64,000 bases of DNA from Cepaea nemoralis (taxonomy: Eukaryota > Mollusca > Gastropoda > Stylommatophora > Helicidae). The notes beneath the pieces were generated by a model that worked only from the letters and a program-made list of their open reading frames with translations, was not told the origin of the DNA and searched no databases. The translations under genes were made by a program, and so were the position numbers. Every line of letters begins with the position of its first letter. Positions within the stretch are counted from its first letter, which is position 1. Positions 33,385-45,579 of this stretch are shown one piece after another. The stretch spans positions 62,001-126,000 of the forward strand of contig JACEFZ010002052.1 of assembly GCA_014155875.1 (NCBI GenBank), given 5' to 3'.

Positions 33385-34410
33385 CAGACTGTCTTCTTTT
33401 TATGCGAGTAGCCAGCTCTCTTTATGACTCAACTTATTTCAAGATATCATGATTGCCCTTTCTATTTGTCCTCGGTATTATTACATCTTCGTAGCTTCCA
33501 CATATATCCTCACTTGTCTGACAATTGTCTATGATAAGCTTCCACACATCAGGATTGGCTCAGTATAGCTCTTAAGAACTCCTCGTCACCTCGACTGACA
33601 AAGATAAATGCCAAAGAATATTCGTAATCTTATGAAATGCTGCCTTTCCTTGGGCTATTTTACAATTCATTTCCTTAATACATCTTCCACAGCGTATCAT
33701 GTGCACATTTCTGGCAGGCTCTATTTGATATTGCAGACCCATGCCTTAAAAACTCGTGAACCCACCTTAAATACAATAAAACCCAAATATGGAACGCGCT
33801 TTGAAGTTGTCACCAAAAGAATTGTAATGATCGGTTCTCGCCGGGTGTGCCTATAGCTTTAAAATGGGTCCGCTGTCTTTTGTGTACCCTCATAAATACT
33901 TCATTCTCAATCTCTTCCCTAAGATCAATACCTTTTAATTAATTAATCCTTTTTTCGCCAGTGCCGCCATATGCCTCAGTGATTTTCAACCATCTCCCAG
34001 TTCATGTCGTTTTAAGAAAGTGAGTGCATAAGAACGGACACAGAAAAAAAAAAGGCCCTTAGGAAACAATGGCTACTTTGATAAGGACTACTCGTTCTCG
34101 ACATCAGTCAGTCATGATGACGGGGTTGACAGGGCATACACGACATGAAACAACAAATGTTGCATGCTGGAGTCAAATATTCGTTTTGTCAGATTTAGAT
34201 CTCGACATTTTGTTCCGTCTCCATTCGTGTTTTGTTTGTTTCCAGAGAATGGAAAATTTCTCACCCTTGACATTGAGTGAAAGGTACTTAAAAATGTGAA
34301 CAAAGGAAAGAAACGGACGGGATCTCAGTGGTGATTAAGTTTTCCTGATAATCTGTGCATCAAAACACACATCTGTTGACTCATTTCTTTCACGCCATTG
34401 GTGTTTTAAA
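33385..34410. other. No recognised feature
   Basis: About 1 kb of ordinary complexity with short frames only (82 and 76 codons), no domain seen. Confidence 0.4.
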
Positions 34411-34413
34411 AGA

Positions 34414-34414
<1 letters not shown>

Positions 34415-34477
<63 letters not shown>
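34415..34477. repeat. TA dinucleotide repeat, left of hAT
   Basis: About 31 TA units. A shorter TA run lies at 37584-37600 on the other side of the hAT element. Confidence 0.95.
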
Positions 34478-34481
<4 letters not shown>

Positions 34482-34571
34482 AACCTTTGAAAAATTAACG
34501 ATTAATTAATAGTTAATTTCGATTAAAGCAAAACATTTATAGTCACATAACTCACATTATAGTCGTATTTG

Positions 34572-35175
34572 TCAAAAATCGAAATAACACTGGACTTGTC
34601 TTGTTAATATGTCATCTAATAACCAACCATGCAAACAGTCGAGTATGTTGACAGTATTTGCTTCAAGTGACGAGCGCGTCTTATTAACAATATAACCAGC
34701 AGAGCTGAACAATCGTTCACATGGAACTGAGGTAGCCGGTATGCACAGAATGGTCTTGGCAAGGAATGCCAATTTTGGATATCGATGTTCATTAAGTTTC
34801 CATCATTGTAAAGGGTCAACCGATTCAGCAACTTTCTTATCCATTTCAGACTCCATTAGCTTAATACGCTTTTTATTTGGTTCGCATATAGTTTCATTGT
34901 CAATGTCAATATCATTCGTTGCAGCAGTCTCCATCTGCTCATCATGAACATCAACTGCTATTTGTTGTTCAGTACGTGACCAAGTTCGTTCTTTTGCATC
35001 TTTTGACAAACACTTCAGGTATTTGTAGCGTGGATCAAGTGCTGTTGCAATCTATAGTATTTCAATACTTGTCATATTAGCTACACGTTCACTGAAATCA
35101 TTAACAGATGTGTCACAAAATAAAACCTTGCGTTTAACCAGTTGATTATTATAGAGGCTTTCTGATTAAAAGGAC
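34572..35175 (-). pseudogene. hAT transposase, C-terminal half
   Basis: The minus strand encodes IATALDPRYKYLKCL (the conserved A-LDPRYK block), then an acidic linker, and at the end IPATSVPCERLFSSAGYIV, NKTRSSL, the hAT dimerisation domain. A TAG just before the LDPRYK block and a frame change between 34803 and 34831 break it. Confidence 0.8.
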
Positions 35176-37099
35176 TATCTGCCAGCGACAACTATTTTAC
35201 TAACAGAGAAAAACAAATCGGATGTCAAAATCCCAGGACAATATTAGTAGCGGCACGTGTTTACATCTGGTGGACAGAATGGGAACATTCGGAAGTGGGT
35301 GAGCTGAATCATACATCGCTTTGACAGTTTATAAACAGGTTGGATTGAGAGCGGAAGTACTCAGCTCGGAAGAAAACAGTCCATCTGTCATATAGTTTCC
35401 GGACATCACGCAGATTGGCAGATTGCTATTGACAACTGTTGTTGGGATCATACAGTAACTCGTTAGTTTGTTTGGGAAGTCAAAACAAGTGATGACAACT
35501 TTGACAGTGTCTAGGCGAGGGAGGATAGATTCTTTACAATGGAGGATATGCCCAAATAACACCTGCAGGACATCAATACCGTCACGTGACCAATTTTAGG
35601 TTTTGCCATAAACCATGATTGGGAGAAACAGTGTTGACCAAAACCGTGGATTATGATGGACGTGTTTGTGGGAGAGCTCTACAGTGTTAGATGAATTCAA
35701 TGTTAACTAGCATGTGTCGTTATGGCAAAGTGTAGTAGCCATCCCGGAATGAGGATAGTTTGCATAAGGTAGAACCTATTATAATTAGTTCTAATTAATA
35801 TAGGCGGTAGCCTTGTTTAAACTATAGTGTGACGATTAGCACTGTTAGTGGAAAACTAGCTAGAGTAGGGAAGTGATACTTGGCTCTGTTAGTTGAAAAT
35901 AGATTAGTGAAGTGTTGATAAGCTTTACTAGTTGAGAATTGAGTAATGAGGGATAATTGGGATATTCCAGTAGGTGTCCCTGGTGGGCGGGGTTCCGCAT
36001 TCTGTTTGTTGATTTTTGTTTTCTTGTCTTGGCCTGATGATAACATATGTGTTCAGTCATCTGTCCATGACAGTTTAGGTTCACTGTATTTTCTGAGCGA
36101 GGCCGATGGCCACGATCATCTAATAGAGATCAGTGACGGGGAGGCTATCACCGGTTGTCTGATTTATGTTACAGGTTCCCTCTGGTTGGAATGAAGAACA
36201 CGGAACTAAGAAAAAATCCGAGCCCGGATAGAGTTTGGCGCAGGAAGATTGGCCAGCAACTTTATCAAAGAGCTTAGGCTAGAGGAAGATGATCAACATT
36301 GCTCAGTGGAGCTGAATGGTATATGTATCCTACAGGATAAATACCGAATGAGTTTAGGTCATACCAGTTTTAACACACCACTAGTGATGGATATTCAGTT
36401 CACTTATGACTAGAACAAAAATAAAGGACTCTATTGGAGTATAGACAATAACTGTTTAATAGTGAGAACTAGAGAACATTTAGCAAGAGACAAAAAGTCC
36501 TGTTCATAGGACAGTGTTCCATGTTTGTTTCACCGCGCCGGAATTATGAAGCCGGAGTTTCTATAAACTAATAGGAACCGTTGTGTTAGGAACAATAACA
36601 GTATTTTCCACGGATTATATATTTACATGGGATTCAGATCTCATGGTCATCAGAGCTACTGGAGGAGGACAGGTCTGGAGGGAAGGATACGACTTCGGTG
36701 AGGTCTATTGTACTGACTCGTGTGATGTCGTGTGATCCTTGCCATGATGTGTGCACTATGATCCTGAACTTTGAAGGCTGACATACACATTTCTGTTATA
36801 ATACACAACACACATTTTTCTTCGCATACACGTCTCATATACGTTACACTTTTCTTTTAATAAATTAATCTTTATTAATTTTTAGAAGCAAGAGATGTTG
36901 AGTATGTTGCGTTGGGGAAGTATGAGAGGGGGCATAGTACGACAGTGAGAGAGTGATAGGAAAAGGTGTCCACGGGCTGATGGAGTGTGTTGGACGGAAG
37001 CTGGTGGATTCTCCAGGATATTGATAGGGAAAAAATATTGTAATGTGGGTGTTGACTCTCTTCACTCCAGGGACGACACTGTAAAGGAGGACACGACAA
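35176..37099. other. Sequence inserted in the hAT element, nature unknown
   Basis: About 1.9 kb separating two transposase segments that would otherwise be nearly adjacent. No coding frame over 82 codons, no terminal repeats and no clear target duplication were found. The boundaries are inferred only from where transposase similarity stops. Confidence 0.45.
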
Positions 37100-37470
37100 G
37101 ATGCTGCCTTAAATTTAGCTATGTAGCCCGGATCATTTTCGTGTACAGTCATATGCTTTGTCAACGATGACAGCAGTGGCATTACACAGCTACATGAAAC
37201 AAAATCTTGACCGCCAAGCAGGACTGTGGTCTGACAGAATAAGTCCACAACTTTGACATATTTCGAAAACTTCTCCAAATCCGAACTTGACAGTTTTGGA
37301 CCTTTGTAAAGCATCTTTTCATCTGACATGTAGACAGTTAATGCTTCTCTGACCTGTAGAAGACTCTATAGCTGGTATATCTTGCTGCAGCTTACACAAT
37401 GGTGACTCAGTAAAATTTTGCAACTCGTTGTGTTTGCAGCACTCTGTTTAAAATGTCCGACAATTTTTCG
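37085..37470 (-). pseudogene. hAT transposase, middle region
   Basis: The 154-codon frame beginning at 37329 starts with hAT-like sequence (SSSDLEKFSKYVKVVDLF, VSCSCVMPLLSSL) and loses similarity after FKAAS near 37100. Upstream, in another frame, ELQNFTE and KLQQDIP match the region before it. The BED zinc finger and the first catalytic part are absent. Confidence 0.65.
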
Positions 37471-37690
37471 ACATCCGGTTCATTTGTATAAGTAATGGGA
37501 GAAAAGTTTTCGCTTAATCGTTTAAAAAAAATTAATCGTTAAAAAATTAACGTTTAAACGATTAATTAATCGTTAACTTCCGCATATATATATATATATA
37601 GACATAGACACACACTATGAATACAATTACCACCAAAATTAAAGTAATGCAGTTTAGCAGACCACCTGGTCCACTAAATATACTGATAAA

Positions 37691-38850
37691 TAGTACACCC
37701 CAGAAACAGATAGTACACCCCAGAAACAGATAGTACACCCCAGAAACAGATAGTACACCCCAGAAACAGATAGTACACCCCAGAAACAGATAGTACACCC
37801 CAGAAACAGATAGTACACCCCAGAAACAGATAGTACACCCCAGAAACAGATAGTACACCCCAGAAACAGATAGTACACCCCAGAAACAGATAGTACACCC
37901 CAGAAACAGATAGTACACCCCAGAAACAGATAGTACACCCCAGAAACAGATAGTACACCCCAGAAACAGATAGTACACCCCAGAAACAGATAGTACACCC
38001 CAGAAACAGATAGTACACCCCAGAAACAGATAGTACACCCCAGAAACAGATAGTACACCCCAGAAACAGATAGTACACCCCAGAAACAGATAGTACACCC
38101 CAGAAACAGATAGTACACCCCAGAAACAGATAGTACACCCCAGAAACAGATAGTACACCCCAGAAACAGATAGTACACCCCAGAAACAGATAGTACACCC
38201 CAGAAACAGATAGTACACCCCAGAAACAGATAGTACACCCCAGAAACAGATAGTACACCCCAGAAACAGATAGTACACCCCAGAAACAGATAGTACACCC
38301 CAGAAACAGATAGTACACCCCAGAAACAGATAGTACACCCCAGAAACAGATAGTACACCCCAGAAACAGATAGTACACCCCAGAAACAGATAGTACACCC
38401 CAGAAACAGATAGTACACCCCAGAAACAGATAGTACACCCCAGAAACAGATAGTACACCCCAGAAACAGATAGTACACCCCAGAAACAGATAGTACACCC
38501 CAGAAACAGATAGTACACCCCAGAAACAGATAGTACACCCCAGAAACAGATAGTACACCCAGAAACAGATAGTACACCCCAGAAACAGATAGTACACCCC
38601 AGAAACAGATAGTACACCCCAGAAACAGATAGTACACCCCAGAAACAGATAGTACACCCCAGAAACAGATAGTACACCCCAGAAACAGATAGTACACCCC
38701 AGAAACAGATAGTACACCCCAGAAACAGATAGTACACCCCAGAAACAGATAGTACACCCCAGAAACAGATAGTACACCCCAGAAACAGATAGTACACCCC
38801 AGAAACAGATAGTACACCCCAGAAACAGATAGTACACCCCAGAAACAGAT
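37691..38850. repeat. 20-bp satellite, about 58 near-identical copies
   Basis: TAGTACACCCCAGAAACAGA repeats head to tail with a single one-base deletion near 38560 and no other difference that I can see. The unit has no stop in several minus-strand frames, which creates the 387- and 454-codon frames; with a 20-bp period these are repeat artefacts. Its right end continues without a break into an RTE-like RT fragment, and the last units are in frame with it. Confidence 0.98.
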
Positions 38851-39160
38851 TCAAGAATTTAAATCTCTTGGAAGGATCATCACAGACGACGGCAGAATTG
38901 GCAGAGAAATGGAAATGAGATGTCAAAAATCAAGTGCACTTATATATCAACTATCACCCTTACTGAAACATCCAAATATACCCATGTCCGCAACACGACA
39001 GTTAATATACAGCATATTCACACCAACCTTGTGCTACCAATGTCAACCTTGGACATTGTCTTAATCACACTTGTGCAAAATCTACGCCTGCGAGAAGAGC
39101 TGCTTGAGAAGTGCTACCAACTTAACTCTCCGAGACAAAGTAAGAAATGATGATATGCGA
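38838..39160 (+). pseudogene. RTE-like LINE reverse transcriptase, C-terminal part
   Basis: The plus strand encodes QIQEFKSLGRIITDDGR, then SSALIYQLSPLLKHPN and RQLIYSIFTPTLCYQ, followed by LRDKVRNDDMRR. This is the thumb-side block (FKYLG-I-T-DG, PTL-YG-E-W, RN-D-R) of RTE/L1-like LINE RTs. A frame change lies near 39050. The continuation of the same ORF is found at 40815-41060. Confidence 0.7.
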
Positions 39161-39164
39161 CGGT

Positions 39165-39358
39165 AAGTGGGATCAAATCAAATCAAATCAACTTTAATTT
39201 AAAAGGGTCACAAATTAGGCACGCAGGACCGTCTTACATTCGGCCCTTCCAATCACTCATCTTTCGTCCATCAGGAGCATTATACATTCACATAGGAAGA
39301 ATTTAAAAAACATTGTGAAATGAATGTTATAAACATAAACAAGGCAAATTACCATGCT
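39165..39358. other. Sequence with a (GATTT)n-like start, inserted in the RTE fragment
   Basis: Begins with ATCAAATCAAATCAAATCAA, which on the minus strand is a (GATTT)n tail as seen on some SINEs. No head was recognised. Confidence 0.35.
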
Positions 39359-39359
39359 A

Positions 39360-40805
39360 CGAGGTCCATCTCCCACCTACCCACACATCACCCCACCCAC
39401 ACATCACCCCACACACACACACACCCACTCACCCACACACTCACCCAGGGACACATATATACACCACCAACCGACCCATCCCCCTCCCGCACATCCCCCA
39501 CCCACACACACTGCCCTCACCTGTTCCCCCAACCCAAACACACTCGCCACCCACACAAACATCCCCCACCAACCCACACATCCCGCGCCCACCCACATAC
39601 ACATCCTAACCCACACACCCATCCCCCACCCACACATCCTCTCCCCACCCACACCTCCAACCACCCATCCCCCAACCACACCTCCATCGACCACATATTC
39701 CCCACCCACGCACACACAACCCCCACCAACCCACACATCGCACATCTACTCAAACATCCCCAAACCATACACACCCATCCCCACCAACTGACATCTCCCT
39801 ACCCACACACACACACATCTCCCTAACCACCTATACATCCCCAATCCACTCACACACACCCCACCACCCACACATACATCCTCCACCCACCCACATGCCC
39901 TAGCCCACATCCCACCACACAATATTCCCAACCCACGCACCACACACACATATCCCTCACCCACACATCCCACACCCACATACCACCACACATCCCCCAC
40001 CTACACACCACACACATATCCCCACCCACATACCACACAATATCCACACCCACACAGATACCCTCACCCACCCACCCCGCACATACCCCCACCCACACAC
40101 CACACAAATCCCCCACCCACACACACATCCCCCACCCACACACCACACACATATCCCCAACCTAACACACCACACATCTCTCCCCACCCACACACACATT
40201 CTCTACCCATCCACCAACACACACTCACTCACTCACTCACCCACACATCCTCCACTACGCACCCACACACCCCTAACCACCCAACCCCAACCAAATATCT
40301 CTCGATCACACACATCGCCACCCACACACATCTTCTACCCACTCACGCATCCCAACACATACACATCCCTCACCCACCTACACATCCCTAAGCCACTCAC
40401 ACACCCCCACCCACAAATTCCCCATCCACGCACACATCCCCCACCCACACACACCCACCACCCACACATATTTCCCCCAACCACCACACATCCCCTACTC
40501 ACCCACACATATACCCCAACCATACACACATTCCCCGCACCCATCACACACATCCCCCACCCACACACATATCCTCACCCATCCACCACAAACATACCCC
40601 CACCCACACACCACGCACACATCCCCCACCAACACACCATACACTTCTCCCCACCCGCCCTTACATCCCCATTCCACCACACACATATCCTCACCCATCC
40701 ACCACAAACATACCCCCACCCACACACCACGCACACATCCCCCACCAACACACCATACACTTCTCCCCACCCGCCCTTACATCCCCATTCCACCCACACA
40801 CACTT
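39360..40805. repeat. CA-rich CCCACACA low-complexity tract
   Basis: About 1.45 kb of irregular CCCACCCACACA-type units with almost no G. A roughly 115-bp segment is duplicated in tandem near 40575-40690 and 40690-40800 (TATCCTCACCCATCCACCAC to CATCCCCATTCCAC). Frames across it are repeat translations. Confidence 0.93.
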
Positions 40806-40814
40806 CAACACTTT

Positions 40815-41060
40815 GTGCCCCATATATCGAAAGGCAGAAGATCAAATGGTTAGGCAATATCGTTAGAATGAAACACATTCAGTTACCAACACTGACTTCG
40901 GAGAGCAAGAGGGCGCCCGAGAAGAAAATGGACAGACGACATCAAAGACAATGTACAATCATACCGAATGGCAATCTCCATAGCCACCAATCGTACACAG
41001 ACTGAAACATCAACTATTCCTCCCAACGACGCCTAGCGACAAAAGTGGAAGATGAAGATG
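40815..41060 (+). pseudogene. RTE-like LINE, C-terminal end
   Basis: Encodes IKWLGNIVRMKH and, after one frame change, RKWTDDIKDN and MAISIATNR, matching the W-GH-RM and G-P---W-DD motifs at the end of RTE-like ORFs. It ends in GATGAAGATGATAATGATGA, like the short GAT tails of RTE elements. It probably belongs to the fragment at 38838-39160. Confidence 0.65.
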
Positions 41061-41225
41061 ATAATGATGACTTGTTTCTGGAAAAGGTAACTCTTAACGA
41101 AGAGATGACCAGTGCACCTAAGGTCGTGTCAAGAGTGCGCTGGTTATAATCCGCACTCGCCGAAATAGACAAATCATGGACTGCAACGATAACGGCGCAA
41201 TATCTTCAATGTAACATTCCCCCCC
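41061..41225. other. No recognised feature
   Basis: Short unassigned interval followed by a C run at 41219-41234. Confidence 0.4.
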
Positions 41226-41229
41226 CCCC

Positions 41230-41360
41230 CCCCCCACACACAAAACTCGCATGGCATTGACCTTCCTTTTACTACCCCACACAAAACTCTCAAGTGGCAT
41301 TCTCCTTCCTTTTATTTCCCACACAAAACTTTCATGGCATTCTCCTTCCTTTTATTTCCC
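41230..41360. repeat. About 40-bp tandem repeat, 3-4 copies
   Basis: CACACAAAACT, TGGCATTCTCCTTCCTTTTA, TTTCCC repeats with small length changes. Confidence 0.8.
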
Positions 41361-41700
41361 ACCACCCCGACATCAGCTGGTGCAGGGGGAAATACCACCA
41401 CCCCGACATCAGCTGGTGTAGGGGGAAATACCACCACCCCGACATCAGCTGGTGTAGGGGGAAATACCACCACCCCGACATCAGCTGGTGCAGGGGGAAA
41501 TACCACCACCCCGACATCAGCTGGTGCAGGGGGAAATACCACCACCCCGACATCAGCTGGTGTAGGGGGAAATACCACCACCCCGACATCAGCTGGTGTA
41601 GGGGGAAATACCACCACCCCGACATCAGCTGGTGTAGGGGGAAATACCACCACCCCGACATCAGCTGGTGTAGGGGGAAATACCACCACCCCGACATATC
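41361..41700. repeat. 36-bp minisatellite, 9-10 copies
   Basis: The unit ACCACCCCGACATCAGCTGG, TGYAGGGGGAAATACC has period 36, a multiple of three, so several frames on both strands stay open with a 12-residue repeat. A T/C variant alternates between units. No signal peptide or flanking exon supports coding. Confidence 0.95.
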
Positions 41701-41704
41701 AGCG

Positions 41705-43085
41705 TACATGAAGTTGACGAGTTAGGGCTCTTATCCTATAGGCCACGCCGTCTTTTTATCAGCTAAATGATTTTGTGACGCTGTACATTACTAACTACGC
41801 TGGGAATGTAATTACCCCTGGGCCAGTCGTTGCGTGGGAAAGCTGCCAGCGGCAACGCTCCCGTAGATTATCTAGATCCATAGATTTCACAATGTGCCGT
41901 CTTTGAACAGATTCTGTGACAAACAAAGAGTAGATTTCTACAAAACAAAAACAGAAGACGGAAAATGGGAAGTAGTGGTGTGTCACAGATATGAATTCAT
42001 GGTTGTTAATCTGGTAGCAGACATTTTGTATTAATATGAAATTAAAAGATGTTTCATAGGGGGAAAACTACTGTACTGATATTTTAACCACAGTTTGATT
42101 TATAACCCTATGGCAGTTACATGAAGATTGAATAAGAGGATTTATCATCCCATGGCAAGTAATCAATTAATTCATTGCACGTACAGAAACGTCACGAAAG
42201 CCAGGATAGAACAGTGATTGAACCACAGGCTGAGGTTGACCTGAATGAACATAGGTGCAGGCCATTACAGACACCTTAGGTATGATGGTGGACCAGGCAG
42301 GAGAGCTGGCGAGGGATCGAGAGACTTGTCTGAGGGCTGTGGTGAATTTCATATGCTACAATGGACCTGCAACAAGATGGGGCAGATACGCAGAAATATG
42401 CATCTGTATAAAGATGTTACACACGCTGAGAGTTCATTTACATACGTCCGCACCCATCTTTTGTTAGCCATATTTAAACAGACATCCGTATAACAATACT
42501 CCAACTCGACATTTACATAACAAGCCGCATTCGGACACCATGTTTCTTTCGTGTCACCTGGCGCGCCGCTCCCCCTGGTGGGGCGATAATTAACTACAGA
42601 CTGTCGAGATAAACAGCTTGTAGAGACGGGAGACACAAAACCGGAACAAGCTTGACAACGGCCATGTTTTCCCCTGGTGTCGGGTTCAGACGTGGTCGTG
42701 AGAGACCTGACATTGGAAAAGACCCGTCCTTGACAATGTGTTGAGCGGATTCCGTGTCTGGCGGGAATAAACGTCTGCTATGTGTATAAAACCCAGCAGT
42801 CAGACGTCAAGAAGGCTCAGCACGAGGCCTGACGGGGAATACGTGATATCAACGCATAACCCTTCTGTGGAGTGTATTGCACATGCTGTATCAACAATAG
42901 TCGGATTTTGTTCGCTGCCTCGGTGTCTACTTGATCCAACGATTCGTCGTTCTGTGTCTACTTCATCTAACGATATGTTCTGTGTCTACTTGACCCAACG
43001 AAATGTTCTGTTCTGGTGATGGGTTTCGTCAGTGAATCCATGGTCTTCTTTGGGGATCTATCTCTAATATAAATGCAACTTCTAA
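41705..43085. other. No gene; possible LINE scrap near 42240-42360
   Basis: The plus-strand translation at 42255 contains LGMMVDQAGELARDRETCLR, resembling the A-DR-W-- end of a LINE ORF. At 42940-43005 TGTGTCTACTT is repeated. No other feature was recognised in about 1.4 kb. Confidence 0.35.
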
Positions 43086-43087
43086 AA

Positions 43088-43089
43088 TG

Positions 43090-43142
<53 letters not shown>

Positions 43143-43226
43143 GCTACTACTACTACTACTACCTACTACCTACTACCTACTACTACTACTACTACTACTA
43201 CTACTAATACTACTACTAATACTACT
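43088..43226. repeat. CTA microsatellite
   Basis: CTA repeats with a few CCTA and AATA interruptions. Confidence 0.97.
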
Positions 43227-43477
43227 ACAGTTAGTTAGTTAGTCGCGGTTCCAACTTCACGGCAACGGGTTGTCCCCATATTGCTCCGTTCCTGTGCCAG
43301 TGAATATCACACAAAATGCTCCTCACTGCCCTATGTGAACAATGGAACAGACAGGAGTATCGGCAAGCCAACAGCCCGCACAGGTACACTGTGCATAATG
43401 CCGCCGCCAGAATGCCAACACAAAACTCCTCCACGAAAAATACAGTTCATCGTCGATGGAAGCGACAGTCACCAGGA
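43227..43477. other. No recognised feature
   Basis: Short unassigned interval next to a SINE. Confidence 0.4.
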
Positions 43478-43645
43478 AGACTTCATTGACCCGGGTTTTA
43501 TCCCATATGGCTCGGTCTCTTTCCGCAGGGCGACCCACCAAAAGCGCCGTACAAAGCACGAACTCCGTAGCTACAGCGACGACTCCCAGGAGTCTCCTGA
43601 AAAAAGCACTCGTGAACCGAAAAGGCAAACCAGTCAGTCCAGCAA
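43478..43645 (-). mobile_element. tRNA-derived SINE, family 1, copy d (body only)
   Basis: On the minus strand: CGGTTCACGAGTGC, GGAGACTCCTGGGAGTCGTC, CTACGGAGTTCGTGCTTTGT, CGGAAAGAGACCGAGCCATA and TGGGATAAAACCCGGGT, matching copies at 10443 and 17725. The tRNA-like head is missing or unrecognisable. Confidence 0.7.
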
Positions 43646-43867
43646 CAGCCGGCCGTCATCGTTCCGAACATGCAGTTCACGCTAAAAACAACCGCGGACA
43701 GATGCAAAAGCATTCCACGCGAAATTCACAGCTCACAGTGTCGCGCCACGAACTCACTCAGTAGCAGGGCGACGGAACCATAGCCTCCTTAGTCGCCTCT
43801 TACGACGTGCATGGTAGGCAACAGTGTTACTATTCTTTGCTCCCCGTATGGGCCCCGGCAACACACA
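43646..43867. other. No recognised feature
   Basis: About 220 bp, no gene signal. Confidence 0.4.
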
Positions 43868-43968
43868 GGCGACTACTACTACTACTGCTGCTGCTGCTGC
43901 TACTGCTGCTGCTATTACTACTATTACTACTAGTAGTGAAAAGTAGTAGTAGAGTAGTAGTAGTAGTA

Positions 43969-44056
<88 letters not shown>
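43868..44056. repeat. CTA / CTG / AGT compound microsatellite
   Basis: ACTACT and TGCTGC blocks on the left, AGTAGT on the right, making an imperfect inverted arrangement (CTA then TAG) around 43931. Confidence 0.95.
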
Positions 44057-45230
44057 CAATTTAAAACATTTGCTTCAAGTGTGCAATAAATGAAGAAGGC
44101 AAACAGTTAATAGTGTCTACTGCCGACATATTCGGCAACAAAGTCTATGGGGATGTCAAAAAGCTCAAGCTGTCTGCTGTTTTCTATAAATATACTCAGA
44201 ATACCATCTGAAGGTATACGGGGGTGGAGGGAGGGGAGAGGTGGAGCAGACGGTAATGAGAAGAAGAAGGATGGGGCAAGGAGAGGAGAAGGAGGAGAAG
44301 AAGTAGGTGCTGGAGAAGGGGGGAGGAGGATGCGTAGAAGTAGACAAAGAAGGAGGAGAGGAACTGACACTAAGTAAGAAGCCTTTGCATATTTTATGAT
44401 GTAGTTATATGTTGATTTATTTGGTTGTTTCGGGATTTGAGATTTACATATTGAGCACAATCCACTACTGGCAACGCTGATCGTATTTATATGTCTGAAT
44501 GTTGTGTGTATGCTAACGAAGGCTTTAACCGCAAAGCCCATTCTGCCACTTCCTATTGTGTTCTTGTCAAGTTGATCAATTTCACGTCTTGTTTTCCTTG
44601 ATTTGCCCTACAAGGAGTTAACCTCTGACATTATTATCCCTGTCAACTGCAGAAGTCACCTCAAACAAAGAAATAATTTATACTAAAAACTCGAAACGGA
44701 GACAAGAATAGATGTGAAGGTTAATGAAAGATGGCAAGTTAAGAGGCGCTTCCAGCAACAAAGAAGCGATAATTGTGTGGAGGAGAGACGTCCGTGTTAT
44801 CACCTAATTTATCTCCCGTTCTGTATGCAACGCCCCACATTGCATCCAATAAATCTCCACATAGTGCTCGCAGCGCCCCTGACAACGTACCTTTGATTGC
44901 TGGGATAATATCAACTATTATCCTTTGATGTCCCGCGCTCCTGACGTCACTCACCAAGCGTACCTGGGCGAGTCTATTATGATGATACAGATGTCTATTT
45001 TTACCTAATTGGAGACGAGGACGGCGTCAGCATAAATATCAGGTCTACTAGATGCGAGGGGTGGGGCCGAGGGCGCTAATACCACATTGAGAAGAATGTT
45101 CAGTTCGTCTGACACTCTTAGTTAAATCATTACATAAATAAACACATATAGTATTGTTTGGCGCTTACAGAAGGAGAAGAAAGAAGTAGAGACTAGAGGA
45201 CGCACTAGACAACATAAAATTTGAAAGCTA
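44057..45230. other. No gene; hammerhead-like scrap at 44513-44539
   Basis: GA-rich stretch at 44225-44370. At 44513 CTAACGA, AGGCTTTAACC, GCAAAGCCC resembles the motif at 11916, including the preceding TGTTGTGTGTATG context, but with more changes. No coding signal in about 1.2 kb. Confidence 0.35.
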
Positions 45231-45234
45231 TAGT

Positions 45235-45330
45235 TACCGACCGGGATTCGAACCTGTCACCTCCAAATGGCGACGGCGCCTCGCTGCAGGAACAAGTGTA
45301 CTTCGACGCATGACCAACTAGACACTCCAA
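45235..45330 (-). mobile_element. tRNA-like SINE head
   Basis: Minus strand: GTCTAGTTGGTCATGCG (A-box region) and a perfect B box GGTTCGAATCCC about 55 bases on. The spacing and poor acceptor-stem pairing argue against a functional tRNA, so it is read as a tRNA-derived SINE or tRNA pseudogene. Confidence 0.5.
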
Positions 45331-45579
45331 AAAAAAGTGTCTTCATTGGTCATGTCTATCATACACATGAACCTACAACTATGGAATACGGACAGAATTC
45401 GTATCAAACCATTGAGATAGCACCATAGGTCTCATAATTTATATTAAACCAGCATAGGTCAAATAATAAACATATCGGACCTAAATGACAGTACAGGGCA
45501 AGATGTGGTGAGTAAAATAAGGCGTGACAAGCGCAGAAAGGCTAATTAGTTAAATTATCGACCCTTTCAGGGACGTGAC
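45331..45579. other. No recognised feature
   Basis: AT-rich interval containing a short repeat of CATAGGTC. Confidence 0.4.

Larger units (their letters stand above)
34478..37583 (-). mobile_element. hAT DNA transposon in a TA repeat, interrupted
   Basis: The two ends carry related palindrome-rich sequence (ATTAACGATTAATTAAT on the left; TTAACGATTAATTAATCG on the right when reversed), typical of ZBED-like hAT subterminal repeats. Both ends adjoin TA repeats, so the 8-bp target duplication is probably TATATATA and cannot be delimited. Transposase pieces lie at 37085-37470 and 34572-35175, separated by about 1.9 kb of unrelated sequence. Confidence 0.7.

Noticed and set aside
37562..38926. 454- and 387-codon minus-strand frames of repeated CTICFWGVLSVSGVYYLFLG-type sequence
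   Set aside because: They are translations of the 20-bp satellite. The period is not a multiple of three and frames are open only because the unit lacks stops.
45235..45330. Functional tRNA gene on the minus strand
   Set aside because: B box is perfect, but the acceptor stem and overall length do not fit a tRNA; a SINE head or pseudogene is more likely.
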